A stretch of 64,000 nucleotides of DNA from Sordaria brevicollis. Taxonomy: Eukaryota > Ascomycota > Sordariomycetes > Sordariales > Sordariaceae. Each line of letters opens with the position of its first letter. The first letter of the stretch is position 1. The stretch is taken from the NCBI GenBank assembly GCA_033439795.1, contig JAUTDP010000013.1:1860001-1924000 (forward strand). The letters run 5' to 3'. The position numbers and the translations under genes are program-made. This document shows, piece after piece, positions 11,648 through 22,388 of this stretch. The notes under the pieces were generated by a model that ran no database searches, was not told the origin of the DNA, and saw only the letters and a list, made by a program, of their open reading frames with translations.

Positions 11648-14600
11648 TCAGACCTTAACCTCTCTTTCCAACGAGCCATTACCATCCCTAATCTCACCAG
11701 GCAAGGTAGAATCGTCTTCGATTTCTCCATCACTGTCGACCACATCCTCACCCCTTGCCGCTCTCCGGGCATTTTCCCTCTCACGGTAAATTTCCGACCT
11801 CCTGATCTCTGCCTCGCGCAAGCTTTCGACGTATGTCCGGTACTTGACAATCTCGTTGAGCAAGTGCTGGCTCTTCTTCTCCCAGTTTGTCATGGCCTTG
11901 GCCGCGTTCACCGACCTAGGCGAGAATGCGAGCAACATCGGACTCCTGAGCGAGTTGTGTTTCTGGAAATCCTCGTCCAAGCTCCTGACGTAGGCGATGA
12001 GATGACCAAACTGCTCGCGTTCGGAAAGGGTGCTGGGCCGGAGGGACTGGGCTGGCGGTGTCCATTCGGCAATATGGATCTTGTCACCTGGTAGCTTCGA
12101 GGTCGATGAGCCATGAGTGGGACGGGGGAGTGAGCCAGGCCCACTAAAGGTGAGTCCGAGGGCGCCGCTGCTGGCCGAGCTTCCAGGTCGACCAAAGTCG
12201 AACGAAGAGCTTCTAACGCTGCGACGACTTTGGAGCGAGGCACGACTGCCGGGAATCATGCTTTGGCCAGCCATGGCTGCCAATGCCGCGGTCGCATTTG
12301 CTGCGCTGCCGGGGCGCGAGTGACCCTTGTGGTTGCTACTCACGCTGTTGCTAGCAGGACGGCCAGTAGTACCGCTGCCAGCCGTATTGCTGACCAGGTC
12401 ACCGTTGCTTTGTATACCAGACATTCGGGTCGTGCTGATGACCGCATCGCTCCAGCCGTATTCGATATTGGAAACACCGCCAATCATCGGGTGAGTGCTC
12501 AGCCGCGCACTCCAATAGTTCGCTGTAGTCACAAACTCCCTGCAAATCTCGGCTGTTCCGACCTGGAATAGATGGACCGCCCCGTTAGGCAGTGACAAAC
12601 ACCAAACGTGCGGACGAGCTCGTGAATAGCCTGGTGGCGGCATGGTAGTCGCCAGCGTCTGGCGCAGCGAGAACGTGCCCATGTTAACCGCATTATCCTG
12701 CCAGTTGCCACCACCAACGACACCTCCCTTTGCTGCGTTGTTGCGCAGTCCCCTTTTCCTGGTCGATGATTTGTTTGGAGAGAAGGAGAACAAGCTGAGT
12801 TGTCCCTTTTGGATGACTGCGAAGACCTCGTTCCACGTGCGTTCCTTAGACCGTTTATCAACGGTCTCCATATGGTGCTTGTGCGTAACAATACCCTCCT
12901 TGACCCACGGAGGACCGGCCAACTCGAGGGACTCATCCTCCAACAGCTCTCCGGTGTTGAAATCCTCCGTCTTGCTCATGGTGAGATCGAGTGTGTTGTC
13001 TTCGCGAATGATGGCCTGGCTGAGCGCATTCGCAAAACCAATCGATTGCTGATAGTCGCCACGGAATGAGGATCCAAAAGAGTCCATGGACATGGTCGTA
13101 TGGGTCCTACCCAGCGACGCTTTGCTCCATGTAGCAGAGGATTCGGTAGGGCTCCAGAGTGAGTTGCCATCGTCAAAGCTGGTACGACTCGAGTTAAAGC
13201 CGTTGCCAAAGCCTCTTGGTCTCGATCGACTCTTCGAATTCCACCTGGACGAATTTGCCTTGGCCCCTTCCGATATCCTACCCCGAGTGGAAGCCATGCC
13301 TTCCGATGGCGCCTTGCTGAGCACACTGGGACTCCGTTTGAGCACACCCATGACTGATAGACTGCCCTGGGCAGCTGCTGATAGACTCGACGAATTGGCG
13401 GCACCGCCAAATAACGGTAGGCTTTCGTCACGGATGGATGAGTAGATGTCCTTGAGAACTGCTTCGACTTGGGATTCCCATCCCTTCAACGGCCCGTCAA
13501 AGGGCGCTCTTACGAGAGGACCGCAGCTGTCAGCGGTAGATGAATCGGTTACCGTACCAAAGCCAGAGGTAGGCCGTGGTGGCGGCTTGAAGGAATATCT
13601 GAAACTGTTGTGTTTGTTATCTTCATTAGAGTTGCGACGAATGCCCTCAGCGCCAAGACTTGACCCTTTGCCAGGTAGGATGCTGGGACGTTCGAATGCT
13701 TCTGGTACCGAATCCTCCAAAGCCTGTCGGATCGTGGTCATGGTGTTCTTTATAAACTGGCTCTTTGTCATCTTGTGCTCGATATCAGCCATGTGCAAGT
13801 CGGTGTTGAGAAGCATGATGGAGTAGCAAATGGTGTGGATAATATCTATAGCGAAAATTGTGAGCATACAACCAATTTTTGTGTCCAAAGTGGACTTACC
13901 CATTGACTTGAACCCGTGGTTAGGATTGCATTCACACCATCGGTTCGAGAAAGCAACGAGAATGCGATCAACCTGCTGCGTTTCCGCTCGCAAAAGGAGG
14001 CGGTTGCAAAGTTGTCGCAAACTGGCACAAACGCTCATGTTCTCAAAGTCATAGTTATCCATGTACGCCCGGAGCGTGCGTTGTCGAACCGGACCTTCCT
14101 CACCCATCCAGGCGGCCGCCTTGTCTCTGGGGATAAAGTCCTCATTGCCTTCGTAGATCTTGAGCGCCTTCTGTCGGTCATCCTCGGTAGGGTCGCCCAC
14201 CACGAATTGTTCCGGTTCGTCAAGTTCCGACTTGCTAGCCGGGTTGGTCGTATCGGCAGTCTTCAAGCCAGCTGTACCCAAACCTAGCGAAAGAGGTTCA
14301 ACACTATCTATTCGTAGGCTAGGCAGGCTGGGTTTCTTGCTGGCCTTGGTAGACATCTTTGAGTTTTGACGAGCGGGAGCCTTCGAATCCTCCTTTGGCT
14401 TGCCCAGGCTGGGATAGCTCTTCGACTTGGATACTGTTGGCGAGGAGGATCGTCTTTTCTTGTCCATTTCCTGGCCCGGCTTCAAGCCTGGCTTACGGGC
14501 CTCGGCGCGGGACTCGGTACGGGAGATTCTCTTCTTTTGTTCGGGGCTGCCGTATTCGCTCTCGCTATCATCGCGCAAGAATGATCTTGGTGGTGAAGTC

Positions 14601-16537
14601 ATGGTACGATCGATTGCTGGCCTGCTGGGTAGTTCTATCCGAGGTTGTTTAGCCTCAACCGAATCGCTAGAAGAGTTGGGGTCGACGGCGCGGATCACGG
14701 CCTTTGGACTAGGTTCGTAGTCGGGAGAGAAGCCTCTCTGGTAGGTATCCTTGTTTCGTGTGATCTCTGGAGAATCCTGCAAGGACCTGTGTGGCGCGCC
14801 TGGATCGGAAGGTTCTGTTGACGGGAGAACAACATCGGCGGACGATTGAATGGTAGGGCTGTCTTGCAGGAACGGATCCATAGCCCGCCTTAAGCTGCCA
14901 CCCATGGGACTCGGCTCTGGTCTAGGTACGCCCATTCTGGCTGGCGACTTGTTCGGTATGTGCGGTAGCGGCGGCGGTTCCATTTCCGTAATCGACTGTT
15001 TCCGCCTCTTGAAAAATGACGATGTCTTTTTCTGCAAAGTATGTGTGACGGTTTGGGGCGGCTCGCGGACAACGGGCGGGATCGTTGGTGACTTTAGTGA
15101 ATTCACCTTGTTGGTCGAGCTGTCGTTGGCTGTAGACGACAGGTACGGGAACGTGGACGGAGTCTGAGAGCTCGCCTTGGATGATGAGCCAAACATGCGA
15201 CGGAAGAATCCGGGTTTCTCCTTTGGTTGTTGGATGGCTTGCTGGATGGCGTTGATGGGGTTGTCAAGCACTGAATCCTTGGTCTTCTCGTAGCCGACAT
15301 GGGGAGCAGGCGCTGCGTCCACGTCAAACGGGGGTATCGAAACTGGAGGAACAGACGGGACATCGCTGCGCTGGGCATTATATTTGACATCGGACTGGCG
15401 CACCGTCGATGCGCTCTTTGAGGACCTCATGCTGCGCGGACGGTCGTTACTCGGGGCTTTGGGTGTTAGTTTGGAGCTGCTCTTTGTGTCGATGGGTGCC
15501 AGGACGGGCAATGATGGAACGGTAGTCAGCCTTCGTGGACCGGCGGGGACGTGAGGGGTGGGCGCGGCATCGTAGTCGTTGTCGTTGCCGTTGTCAAAAA
15601 GGGATTTGGAAAACTCTATGTGCCATGGAGCCTGTTGACTGGTGGATGGCCTTGCGTCGCCGTAGTCGAAACTGGATGATCGGCCAAACCCACGGGCCCA
15701 GCGCTGACTGCCAAGGACCTGCACGTAGCCCGGGTCTATGCTGTTAGTGCTGCTGCCTTTGCTCCCCTTCCCGCCTCGCGAATGTATGGCCCGTGGTGTG
15801 CCACCCAGTTCACGCATGCTGTTGATGCGACCAAGGCCTGATTGGTAGCCCGAACTGCTGTTACTGCGGCGTCTGCGAGACGACCTGTCCTCGGCCTCAT
15901 AATCGGAGCTGTAAGTGTATGCGTGTCCACGACCTGCCCTGGAGTTGAAGGACATTGTGCGACCCGTGTCGTTTCCGTACGAGTACATGTTGGAGTCGTC
16001 AAAGGCGTTCCGTGACCCGCCGAACGAGGTGCCCATCTGCTCCAATGACAATTTGTCTAGCCCCAGGAGCATGTTTGTGACCAGGGAATCGCGGGTAAAC
16101 TGGCGGGGCGAGAGCGAGAGGTCGTGCGAGTCGCGATGGGGCGGGCGCGTCGATTCGGGAGAGGATTCGGAGGGGGGATGTTCGTCGGAAGGGTCAGACT
16201 CCTTGTTGGACATGTTTGTGTCGACGGGGCGAAGACTCTGGAGAAAGGACTCGATATCGGCGGCGTTGCGCACCACGGGGGCCCTCAGGGAGCGGGCACC
16301 AGAGGGAGATCTTTTGCGGCGGTGGTCGGGGGGCGTGGACGGCGGGTAGTCGGTTCGCAGAAAGTCGTCGCTGCTGTGCCTCCTATGATGACCGGCGCTT
16401 GTGTAATGGTTCGTGTGATGATGGCCGTGGTAGCTGGAGTGGTGGGAAGGGGGAGTCGGAGTATCTCTGGTGTTGATCCTCGTGTCGTGGTTCCGCCTGG
16501 CATTCACAATTCGGCGCGCCGTGTCTGGAGAATGCAT
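11648..16537 (-). CDS. Sec7-PH domain ARF guanine-nucleotide exchange factor (EFA6/Syt1/Yel1-like)
   Basis: Sec7 domains load GTP onto ARF-family GTPases to drive coat recruitment and membrane traffic. The domain order fits the EFA6/Psd and yeast Syt1/Yel1 group, whose PH domain targets the plasma membrane. Exons are 16537-13900 and 13845-11648; the 54-nt intron is in frame and lacks stops. Splicing gives 1,611 aa and the continuous Sec7 sequence FKSMDIIHTICYSIMLLNTD. The first in-frame ATG is at 16537 (MHSPDTARRIV); upstream extension needs TTG. The N-terminal 770 residues are Ser/Pro/Arg-rich and disordered. The Sec7 domain spans about 779-935, and the catalytic Glu sits in LLLRAETQQVDRI, aligned with the family's LPGEAQ. 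The PH domain spans about 1192-1345. A C-terminal helix (residues about 1500-1590) contains NWEKKSQHLLNEIVKYRTYV. Confidence 0.92.
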   Translation of the reverse strand: MHSPDTARRIVNARRNHDTRINTRDTPTPPSHHSSYHGHHHTNHYTSAGHHRRHSSDDFLRTDYPPSTPPDHRRKRSPSGARSLRAPVVRNAADIESFLQSLRPVDTNMSNKESDPSDEHPPSESSPESTRPPHRDSHDLSLSPRQFTRDSLVTNMLLGLDKLSLEQMGTSFGGSRNAFDDSNMYSYGNDTGRTMSFNSRAGRGHAYTYSSDYEAEDRSSRRRRSNSSSGYQSGLGRINSMRELGGTPRAIHSRGGKGSKGSSTNSIDPGYVQVLGSQRWARGFGRSSSFDYGDARPSTSQQAPWHIEFSKSLFDNGNDNDYDAAPTPHVPAGPRRLTTVPSLPVLAPIDTKSSSKLTPKAPSNDRPRSMRSSKSASTVRQSDVKYNAQRSDVPSVPPVSIPPFDVDAAPAPHVGYEKTKDSVLDNPINAIQQAIQQPKEKPGFFRRMFGSSSKASSQTPSTFPYLSSTANDSSTNKVNSLKSPTIPPVVREPPQTVTHTLQKKTSSFFKRRKQSITEMEPPPLPHIPNKSPARMGVPRPEPSPMGGSLRRAMDPFLQDSPTIQSSADVVLPSTEPSDPGAPHRSLQDSPEITRNKDTYQRGFSPDYEPSPKAVIRAVDPNSSSDSVEAKQPRIELPSRPAIDRTMTSPPRSFLRDDSESEYGSPEQKKRISRTESRAEARKPGLKPGQEMDKKRRSSSPTVSKSKSYPSLGKPKEDSKAPARQNSKMSTKASKKPSLPSLRIDSVEPLSLGLGTAGLKTADTTNPASKSELDEPEQFVVGDPTEDDRQKALKIYEGNEDFIPRDKAAAWMGEEGPVRQRTLRAYMDNYDFENMSVCASLRQLCNRLLLRAETQQVDRILVAFSNRWCECNPNHGFKSMGKSTLDTKIGCMLTIFAIDIIHTICYSIMLLNTDLHMADIEHKMTKSQFIKNTMTTIRQALEDSVPEAFERPSILPGKGSSLGAEGIRRNSNEDNKHNSFRYSFKPPPRPTSGFGTVTDSSTADSCGPLVRAPFDGPLKGWESQVEAVLKDIYSSIRDESLPLFGGAANSSSLSAAAQGSLSVMGVLKRSPSVLSKAPSEGMASTRGRISEGAKANSSRWNSKSRSRPRGFGNGFNSSRTSFDDGNSLWSPTESSATWSKASLGRTHTTMSMDSFGSSFRGDYQQSIGFANALSQAIIREDNTLDLTMSKTEDFNTGELLEDESLELAGPPWVKEGIVTHKHHMETVDKRSKERTWNEVFAVIQKGQLSLFSFSPNKSSTRKRGLRNNAAKGGVVGGGNWQDNAVNMGTFSLRQTLATTMPPPGYSRARPHVWCLSLPNGAVHLFQVGTAEICREFVTTANYWSARLSTHPMIGGVSNIEYGWSDAVISTTRMSGIQSNGDLVSNTAGSGTTGRPASNSVSSNHKGHSRPGSAANATAALAAMAGQSMIPGSRASLQSRRSVRSSSFDFGRPGSSASSGALGLTFSGPGSLPRPTHGSSTSKLPGDKIHIAEWTPPAQSLRPSTLSEREQFGHLIAYVRSLDEDFQKHNSLRSPMLLAFSPRSVNAAKAMTNWEKKSQHLLNEIVKYRTYVESLREAEIRRSEIYRERENARRAARGEDVVDSDGEIEDDSTLPGEIRDGNGSLEREVKV
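13846..13899 (-). other. In-frame 54-nt intron (possible exitron) inside the Sec7 domain
   Basis: The donor GTAAGT and acceptor CTATAG on the minus strand bracket 54 nt, which is 18 codons with no stop. Retention would insert 18 residues exactly between the two halves of the Sec7 catalytic core. Confidence 0.8.
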
Positions 16538-19500
16538 TGTATACAGTAGCCGGAGCCACTCTTGTTTCTCGCGACAAGCAAGATCCAAGACAGGCCTTTG
16601 CTCAGAAGGGAAAAAAGTAAAGAGAGCGGGATGGATTGGGGTGGGACAAGCAGGTGACAGGCTACCGATGCCATCCACACTGGAGACCGAGTTGAGCACG
16701 CCCAAGCCAATCCCTGCTGTCCTCAATCAAACAAGCTGGTTTGGGTGGTGCAAGGGGGGGCAGCCTATCCACTGCCGAACGAGAAGTGAAGTGTTGTGCC
16801 TATCTTGGTACTATCCAGTGTTGGGCGCGTATGGAAAGCGTGTATAGAGCATGCAGGTGCGTGTGTGGGTGACGAGTGCCCTGTAACTTTAATCTGTGTA
16901 ATCTTGTGTAATATGTATAGATGCAGTGTGGCACGGAGAGGAACTGTTCCTGTGCTGTTGTGGGATGAAAGGAATGCTGTGTGACTGGTGGTTTCCCCAG
17001 AAAGACGGCACGGGAAGCAAATGTCAGTCACGGTTGGTGGATGGGTGTGCCCGTTGGTTGGTTGGCTGGCTGTTGCTGAGTATAGTCGGAGTACCTATAC
17101 AAAGCAATCACTCCCTTTTCTTCGGCTTAGTGTCTGTAATTTTTTCTCTTCAGTTTGACTAGGCTAAAACTCATGGAACTAAAAGAATTGGAATTGGACT
17201 TTTCGAAAAAGGCTACAAGCGTCAATCCAATGTCCTCGGCTGATCGTCCTATCCACGATGACATTTTATCCTATCTATACTGTACGATAGTGGGGCATCG
17301 AAAGAAACAATTGGCTCTTGTTTGTCCACCTGCTGTCATCGAAACTTGAAATTCGTCCACGATGAAAGTCTGAGCTTAGGTTCCTTAGTTCCCCAGACAC
17401 CGGACTGAAGTCTCTTGCTACAAAGCGAAATACAGGATCCTGATCGCCAGTCACCAGCAATGCTAATGTCCGAGTTGAGGCAACCACACCCAGACACAGA
17501 CAGACAGAATGGAGTAGTTGATGGTGTAAGGTGGAAGTCTGAAACATAGAGGTATTTTACCTGGTCTCAAAGTGGAATGCCCTGCTGTGCCTGAACTGGA
17601 GTGCGCTGGGCGGGAGTGTGGGGTCTCTCTCCGCACGGCTCAGGTACCACTCCATTCAGGATTCCAGGTACCAAAAGCCCCAGACAGGGACTTCCTGGCC
17701 TTGGCTTTCAACTGGAGTGTTTTTGTCAACTGATTTCTGTCTTCTTCAGATTGAACACATGAGGGGCAGAGTGTGTCTTCAACCAATCTCCGCTATGAGT
17801 CCAGCATACGGCCTCAGCTGAAAGCCTGTATTCAATATATCAAAAGGAGATCTGGAGAAGATCAGATGGAATCATGCCTGGGAAGGAGTGACAGTGACAT
17901 GCCCCCCTCGTTCCCCCCTCGTCCCCTCGTCCCCTTCTTCGCCTCATTGCGGAGGCCCCTTTTTCTGGCTTCACAAAATGCAAGTCACAATGCATGGCTT
18001 CTTGACTCCTCGTTGGCTCCCACAAACTGCGCTTTCCCCTTTTGTGTTGCCAAATGAAACTTTAGTGCCGCTGTCCACACCAGACTGATGTCGTCTGTGC
18101 ACATTCAAGGCATTGAATTCAATGCCATCTTCGTCTGCCTCTTTTCTTGAATTCGTCCCAGCACTTCCATCTCGTTGGCCATGATTGATTCGGACCCTGA
18201 AATCTTGTGACATCAACTTGCCTTGTTCCGATCTTCCTCATCCAGGGCATGTATGTATCTGAAACGTACCTTGACTTGAGGGGAAGATCGATATCTACAA
18301 TGTTCCTAATCTGTTGTTTCGCCAAGCTTCAAGCGTTCAGGCGCAACTTGGAGAATCCACCGAAATTTACTTGCATCCGGATGGGCATGTGCCATGATCC
18401 TCGAGGTTCTTGAGCCCTGTTTTCTCAAACCCCTGGGGTCTATCACTACTGGGGATTTTCCAATAAGGGGTTGTCCTACCTTATTCGGGACCCCTATCTC
18501 TATGTATAGTTCTTCCATGTCTGTTTGCCAGCTTTCTAACTTGTCAGATACGTAGTCAAACAAAGCAGTTGTCTTCTTGATGGGACACGATGGCCAAAGC
18601 AAAACTGCTGTACCACTATTCGGAAGGTAATCTAAGAAACATGTCATGCCGATCTCTTGATGTGGTTCTAAACTCCACAATATCAACCAACTTTCAGCTG
18701 CCCTCAGCTAAGCTGACCCGAACAAGAACAACCAGCTAAAGACAAACATGCGTCGACACGCACAAAGGGGTTAGAATGAACCGTGCTCTTCGACCACCAT
18801 ACCTAGTCATGATGAGCTCTCCTTGTTGATGGTTGACCTCCACCAGCCACGTTTTGACTGCGTCATTTCCATTGTCCAATCCTCCCCGTGTTATGGTAGC
18901 CCTAGCTCTACCTCTCTCAAACCGGGAGTGCATCTACAATACCTGCTGTGCGGTAATTTTCTACCAAATATCAAACCACTCGACTTTCTGTCCACTTGCT
19001 AACTCAGAAGCGCTTCCAATCAATTGGTCCATGTACATCACATTCCCGTTCAGGTCATTGTAAATGAGAGCCTCAATTCCAACATGAACGTGGCTTCTCT
19101 GGTTCGTCAGTGTTTCGATATTTGGTTTTGCTTTTTATAGCTTTTCGTTGTTTTTTCCTTCCGGTGCTGCCACGCAACGTACCATAACCGTTGATACAAG
19201 GAGGTATGATGCATACCGATATCGTAGCTACCTGTCGAATCTCCGCTTGCCAGGTCTTTGTCGGGTTTAGGATTTCCCACACGAGCCACATAATATTTCA
19301 TTATTTGACCTCGTGTATATATACGATATCGGGCCCATCGTATCCCATACCATAAAGTTATTGATAGATGCCAGAAAAAATACCGTGGATGGAAACAAAC
19401 ACTTTCAGGGGGTGTTCGTAATGTCACCTCACCACAATCCAGCTTGAGAAACGTGCGTACCAGCTAAACTTATAGTGTTCTGTGGCAGCTCTGCCAAGTA

Positions 19501-19701
19501 TACACGCGAAAGAAATGTCGAGAATTAAAAGGCATCTTAAACATTAGATAATTTGAGAGGAATGTGATACTAAGACAAGGAAGAAGCATAGTTGCAAAAT
19601 TTAACACCTACATCGTATTCTTGCTGTTAGGAAATAGGGACAAGAGAACCTTCTTATATAAGTTCCACTTGATTACAGTTCAAACATCCAATTACGGGTT
19701 A
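16538..19701. other. Long intergenic region upstream of the Sec7 gene
   Basis: About 3.2 kb without a supported gene. The part next to 16538 should be the promoter and long leader of the Sec7 factor. The remaining open frames are short, lack ATG starts or good codon bias, and resemble no family I know. A C-rich run of CCCCTCGT-like units lies at about 17900-17940. The stretch 18950-19700 is AT-richer and leads into the tRNA gene. An unannotated non-coding RNA cannot be excluded. Confidence 0.5.
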
Positions 19702-19800
19702 GTCACTTTGGCGGAGTGGTTAACGCGCTGCCCTGCTAATCGCAAGATAGCATGTTAGGCAGTTCCTTCGGGAGCGCAGGTTCGAATCCTGCAGGTGACG
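19702..19800 (+). tRNA. tRNA-Ser (anticodon GCU) with an 18-nt intron
   Basis: The acceptor stem GTCACTT (19702-19708) pairs with AGGTGAC (19793-19799), with one G-U pair, and G19800 is the discriminator base. The anticodon stem CTGCC (19728-19732) pairs with GGCAG (19758-19762). The anticodon GCT is at 19735-19737. An 18-nt intron, 19739-19756, begins one base 3' of the anticodon in the canonical position. A long variable arm (TCC-TTCG-GGA) marks a class II tRNA, as expected for serine. The T arm GCAGG-TTCGAAT-CCTGC is perfect and doubles as the B box. Confidence 0.95.
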
Positions 19801-19807
19801 TTTTTTT
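19801..19807 (+). terminator. RNA polymerase III terminator of tRNA-Ser
   Basis: Seven T residues follow the tRNA gene immediately, which is a standard Pol III stop signal. Confidence 0.9.
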
Positions 19808-20540
19808 CGACTTTCTTTTTCTTTGAACCTATCAAGTCAAACATCACGACGATTGCGCAAAACTCTATTATGTTTTGTTCAGGATGTCTGACAATATGTA
19901 TCGGCAATCATTTTTTATAGGTTGACCAAAGAGCATGTGTTGGAACGAAGCCGTACGGCGACCGCGACAATTGTTGCGTGGGATGCTCCTAAGCATTCCT
20001 ATGATGTAGAAGCCTGCAACTTCCTGTTTTTACACACGACTATCTTTGTTCCTTCTATCAGTGACAGTCGTCCCCCCGCACACTATCCATATGCTCCTAC
20101 TCTTTCAAGCACCCCTGGAGATTTCTTCTCCTCAACCTTTCTTTTCGCCCAATACACCCCTTGTGACAAACATCCACAACCACCTACACGCTTTGGTTTT
20201 CTCTTCTCGTCACCTCTTTCAGTCTCCTTGTTCGCTCCATTAACCAGGCATCAATGCCACTCGGCACCACAAGCCCCACGGTCATTACGGTTGAAAGAAG
20301 CAGTTCCATTACAGCCTGAAATCACGACATGAAAATTCAGTAGGATACCATGTTTAACTGGACAATTCGAAATATTTGCTACTGAACTATTTCACCATAG
20401 GAACCCTTATCTCGGCCGAGAGTTCATGCTTCGGCATCTATCGCTTTTCGACGATATCGAAGAAACACTGTTATTTCAGCTATTGGCATGTAGGCCTCAA
20501 CACCAGAAAACAAAACTGCCTCTAGTCGAGAAAACACTGT
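19808..20540. other. Intergenic region downstream of tRNA-Ser
   Basis: About 730 bp that includes the 3' flank of the F-box gene. A 136-codon open frame at 19922-20332 starts at TTG and is rich in Pro, Ser and Phe from CT-rich DNA; I do not regard it as a gene. Confidence 0.5.
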
Positions 20541-22388
20541 TCACTCCTCCTCATCCTCCGGTTCCTCCTCGTCCTCCGGTTCCCCCTCACTGAGACTCAA
20601 CTCTCCATATTCGTCCCAAAAGGCCGGACTCTCGGTCAAGGACTCTGAGCTGCTATCGATCTTCCGTTTCTTGTTGTTTGCCAGTCTCCCCTCCACCAAG
20701 CTCTCCAGGTCCCTGCTAAGTTCTCTTTCCTCGGCATCATCAGCAACCTCCTTGAAAAACTTCTTTGCTTGCTTGGGGATGTTCATCTTGGCGAATGGGA
20801 CGGTGACTTCGGTTCTTTTGAGCATGTTGTCGACACTGTATTCGATACAGGAAGGATCGGATTTGAGTAAACGTCCGCTCCTGGTCGAGTTCTCAACTCG
20901 AAAAGCCTCATCCTCAGCGATACTCTCCCTCAAGACCTCGACAAGCTGCTTGAAGCAGTTATCCTCTCCGAACGAGGCGTGCCATTCGCATCTCACCGGG
21001 CAGAAGCGGTGTTCTTGGACACGTGGGCTGTGACAATCAGGTGAACTTCGTTTTCTGCCCTTGTTTTTAGCGGCCGGAGAAGCATCCGCAGAAACAGCAC
21101 CAGGGATAGCAAGCGAGGATCCCTTCATCGCGCGCTCATAGGACTCTTGGATGAAAATCGCAACTCGTTCTAAGCCCGTCCACAGTCGGTCAGACGGCAT
21201 GCGCGGGCTGTGAGCATGAGCCATAGCGGTTAGTCCCTCGGAACGGTAGTACCCATCATAGAGGTCAAGAGCTTCGTCCTCCTCGTCCATCTCAGGGGGT
21301 GACAGAATGTGGTTATGATTGGGGCTAGAGGGAGGAATGGCGTCAGAGAGGACGGCGGCAAAAGTATGCTCGGTCATGTTCTGCCCCCTCGGCCTCCCCC
21401 GGCTTCTCTGGGCTTTCTCCGGCTTTGGCAAAAGGCCGGCACGATTTGCTTTAGCTTTGAATTTGAGGAGCAGCTTAACAGCAGCCAAGGGACAGGTGTA
21501 CCGGGTCCAGACAACAGCGGTAAATGAGCCTTTAACGATGCTAGGACGGGCGTTGCCGTATAATGCCATCCAGAGGACCGATGCCAGGACGGGCGTGAGG
21601 CTAAGAAAAAAGGTCTGAACACCGCAGCAATGCCAGAGGAGCTGTTCGGCGAAGATAGTATCGCGATTGAGAAGGGCTTTCTCGAGGGCAGAGGCGAGGA
21701 GCGGCCGAATTTGCCGGATGCAGAGAAGTCGTTCGTCCCAGAAGGAGACTTGGAGCTTTGTGGGGGGAGAAGCTGGTGGTGCTCCCTGGGTGGTCTTTTG
21801 TTTGTGCCTTTTCTTCGCACCCACCCCCTCAGCGGTCACATCGAGACACGTTTTCAATTGTCGGTAGCATTCGAAGAACGACTCGAGGACTCGCATGTTA
21901 CGAGTGGAGAGGCCATACTTCAAGCAGGAAAGTCCACTGGTGCGCAGATCCTGACGGACCAGAATGATGTAAACGGGGCTGCGGAGCGCCTTGCACGTGG
22001 CTGAAAGGTTGACGCGATCGCGGCGGTAGGGGAGATAGTCGCAAATACACATGAGCAGTTCGACGGATAGTCCGGGTAGTCCACGAGGGGCTGCGAGGAG
22101 TGAATCGGCAAGATTACTCTCGACTTCGTCGTTGCTGGTGTTGTCGTTGTCACCGATATTGTCGTTGCTAGCGATGTCGTCGCAACTATCGCTGTTGTTA
22201 GCAATGGCACCACTAGACGCGGGGATGATCTTGCCATTGGTGAGCATGTACTTAATAGGCAAGGGGTCTTTGTTGCGGTTGGCGATGACCCTAATGGGCA
22301 GCGGAGGGCCTTTGCTTTTGCCGATGGGACTGGGTTCGGGAGTCGACATAATGGGATCTTCTTTGGGTCGGCTGGTGTCGGACGACAT
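20541..22388 (-). CDS. F-box protein with acidic C-terminal tail
   Basis: F-box proteins bind Skp1 and bring substrates to SCF ubiquitin ligases. A single exon gives 615 aa from the ATG at 22388 (MSSDTSRPKED); further upstream the frame starts only at TTG. An F-box-like segment occupies about residues 100-145: LPGLSVELLMCICDYLPY followed by VNLSATCKALRSPVY. Downstream is a predicted helical, Leu-rich region, then a His/Cys-containing part (EHRFCPVRCEWHASF) and a Ser/Lys-rich nuclear-type segment (NNKKRKIDSSSES). The last 20 or so residues are a run of EPEDEEE repeats. The substrate is unknown and there is no obvious LRR or WD40 substrate-recognition domain. The middle resembles fungal-specific F-box proteins of unknown function. 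Confidence 0.8.
   Translation of the reverse strand: MSSDTSRPKEDPIMSTPEPSPIGKSKGPPLPIRVIANRNKDPLPIKYMLTNGKIIPASSGAIANNSDSCDDIASNDNIGDNDNTSNDEVESNLADSLLAAPRGLPGLSVELLMCICDYLPYRRDRVNLSATCKALRSPVYIILVRQDLRTSGLSCLKYGLSTRNMRVLESFFECYRQLKTCLDVTAEGVGAKKRHKQKTTQGAPPASPPTKLQVSFWDERLLCIRQIRPLLASALEKALLNRDTIFAEQLLWHCCGVQTFFLSLTPVLASVLWMALYGNARPSIVKGSFTAVVWTRYTCPLAAVKLLLKFKAKANRAGLLPKPEKAQRSRGRPRGQNMTEHTFAAVLSDAIPPSSPNHNHILSPPEMDEEDEALDLYDGYYRSEGLTAMAHAHSPRMPSDRLWTGLERVAIFIQESYERAMKGSSLAIPGAVSADASPAAKNKGRKRSSPDCHSPRVQEHRFCPVRCEWHASFGEDNCFKQLVEVLRESIAEDEAFRVENSTRSGRLLKSDPSCIEYSVDNMLKRTEVTVPFAKMNIPKQAKKFFKEVADDAEERELSRDLESLVEGRLANNKKRKIDSSSESLTESPAFWDEYGELSLSEGEPEDEEEPEDEEE

Noticed and set aside
16538..16726. 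Extension of the Sec7 protein to 16726
   Set aside because: The frame opens at TTG, and the first ATG is at 16537.
18306..18686. 126-codon minus-strand open frame
   Set aside because: It begins at TTG and shows no domain, and sits in a stretch of short frames in all phases.
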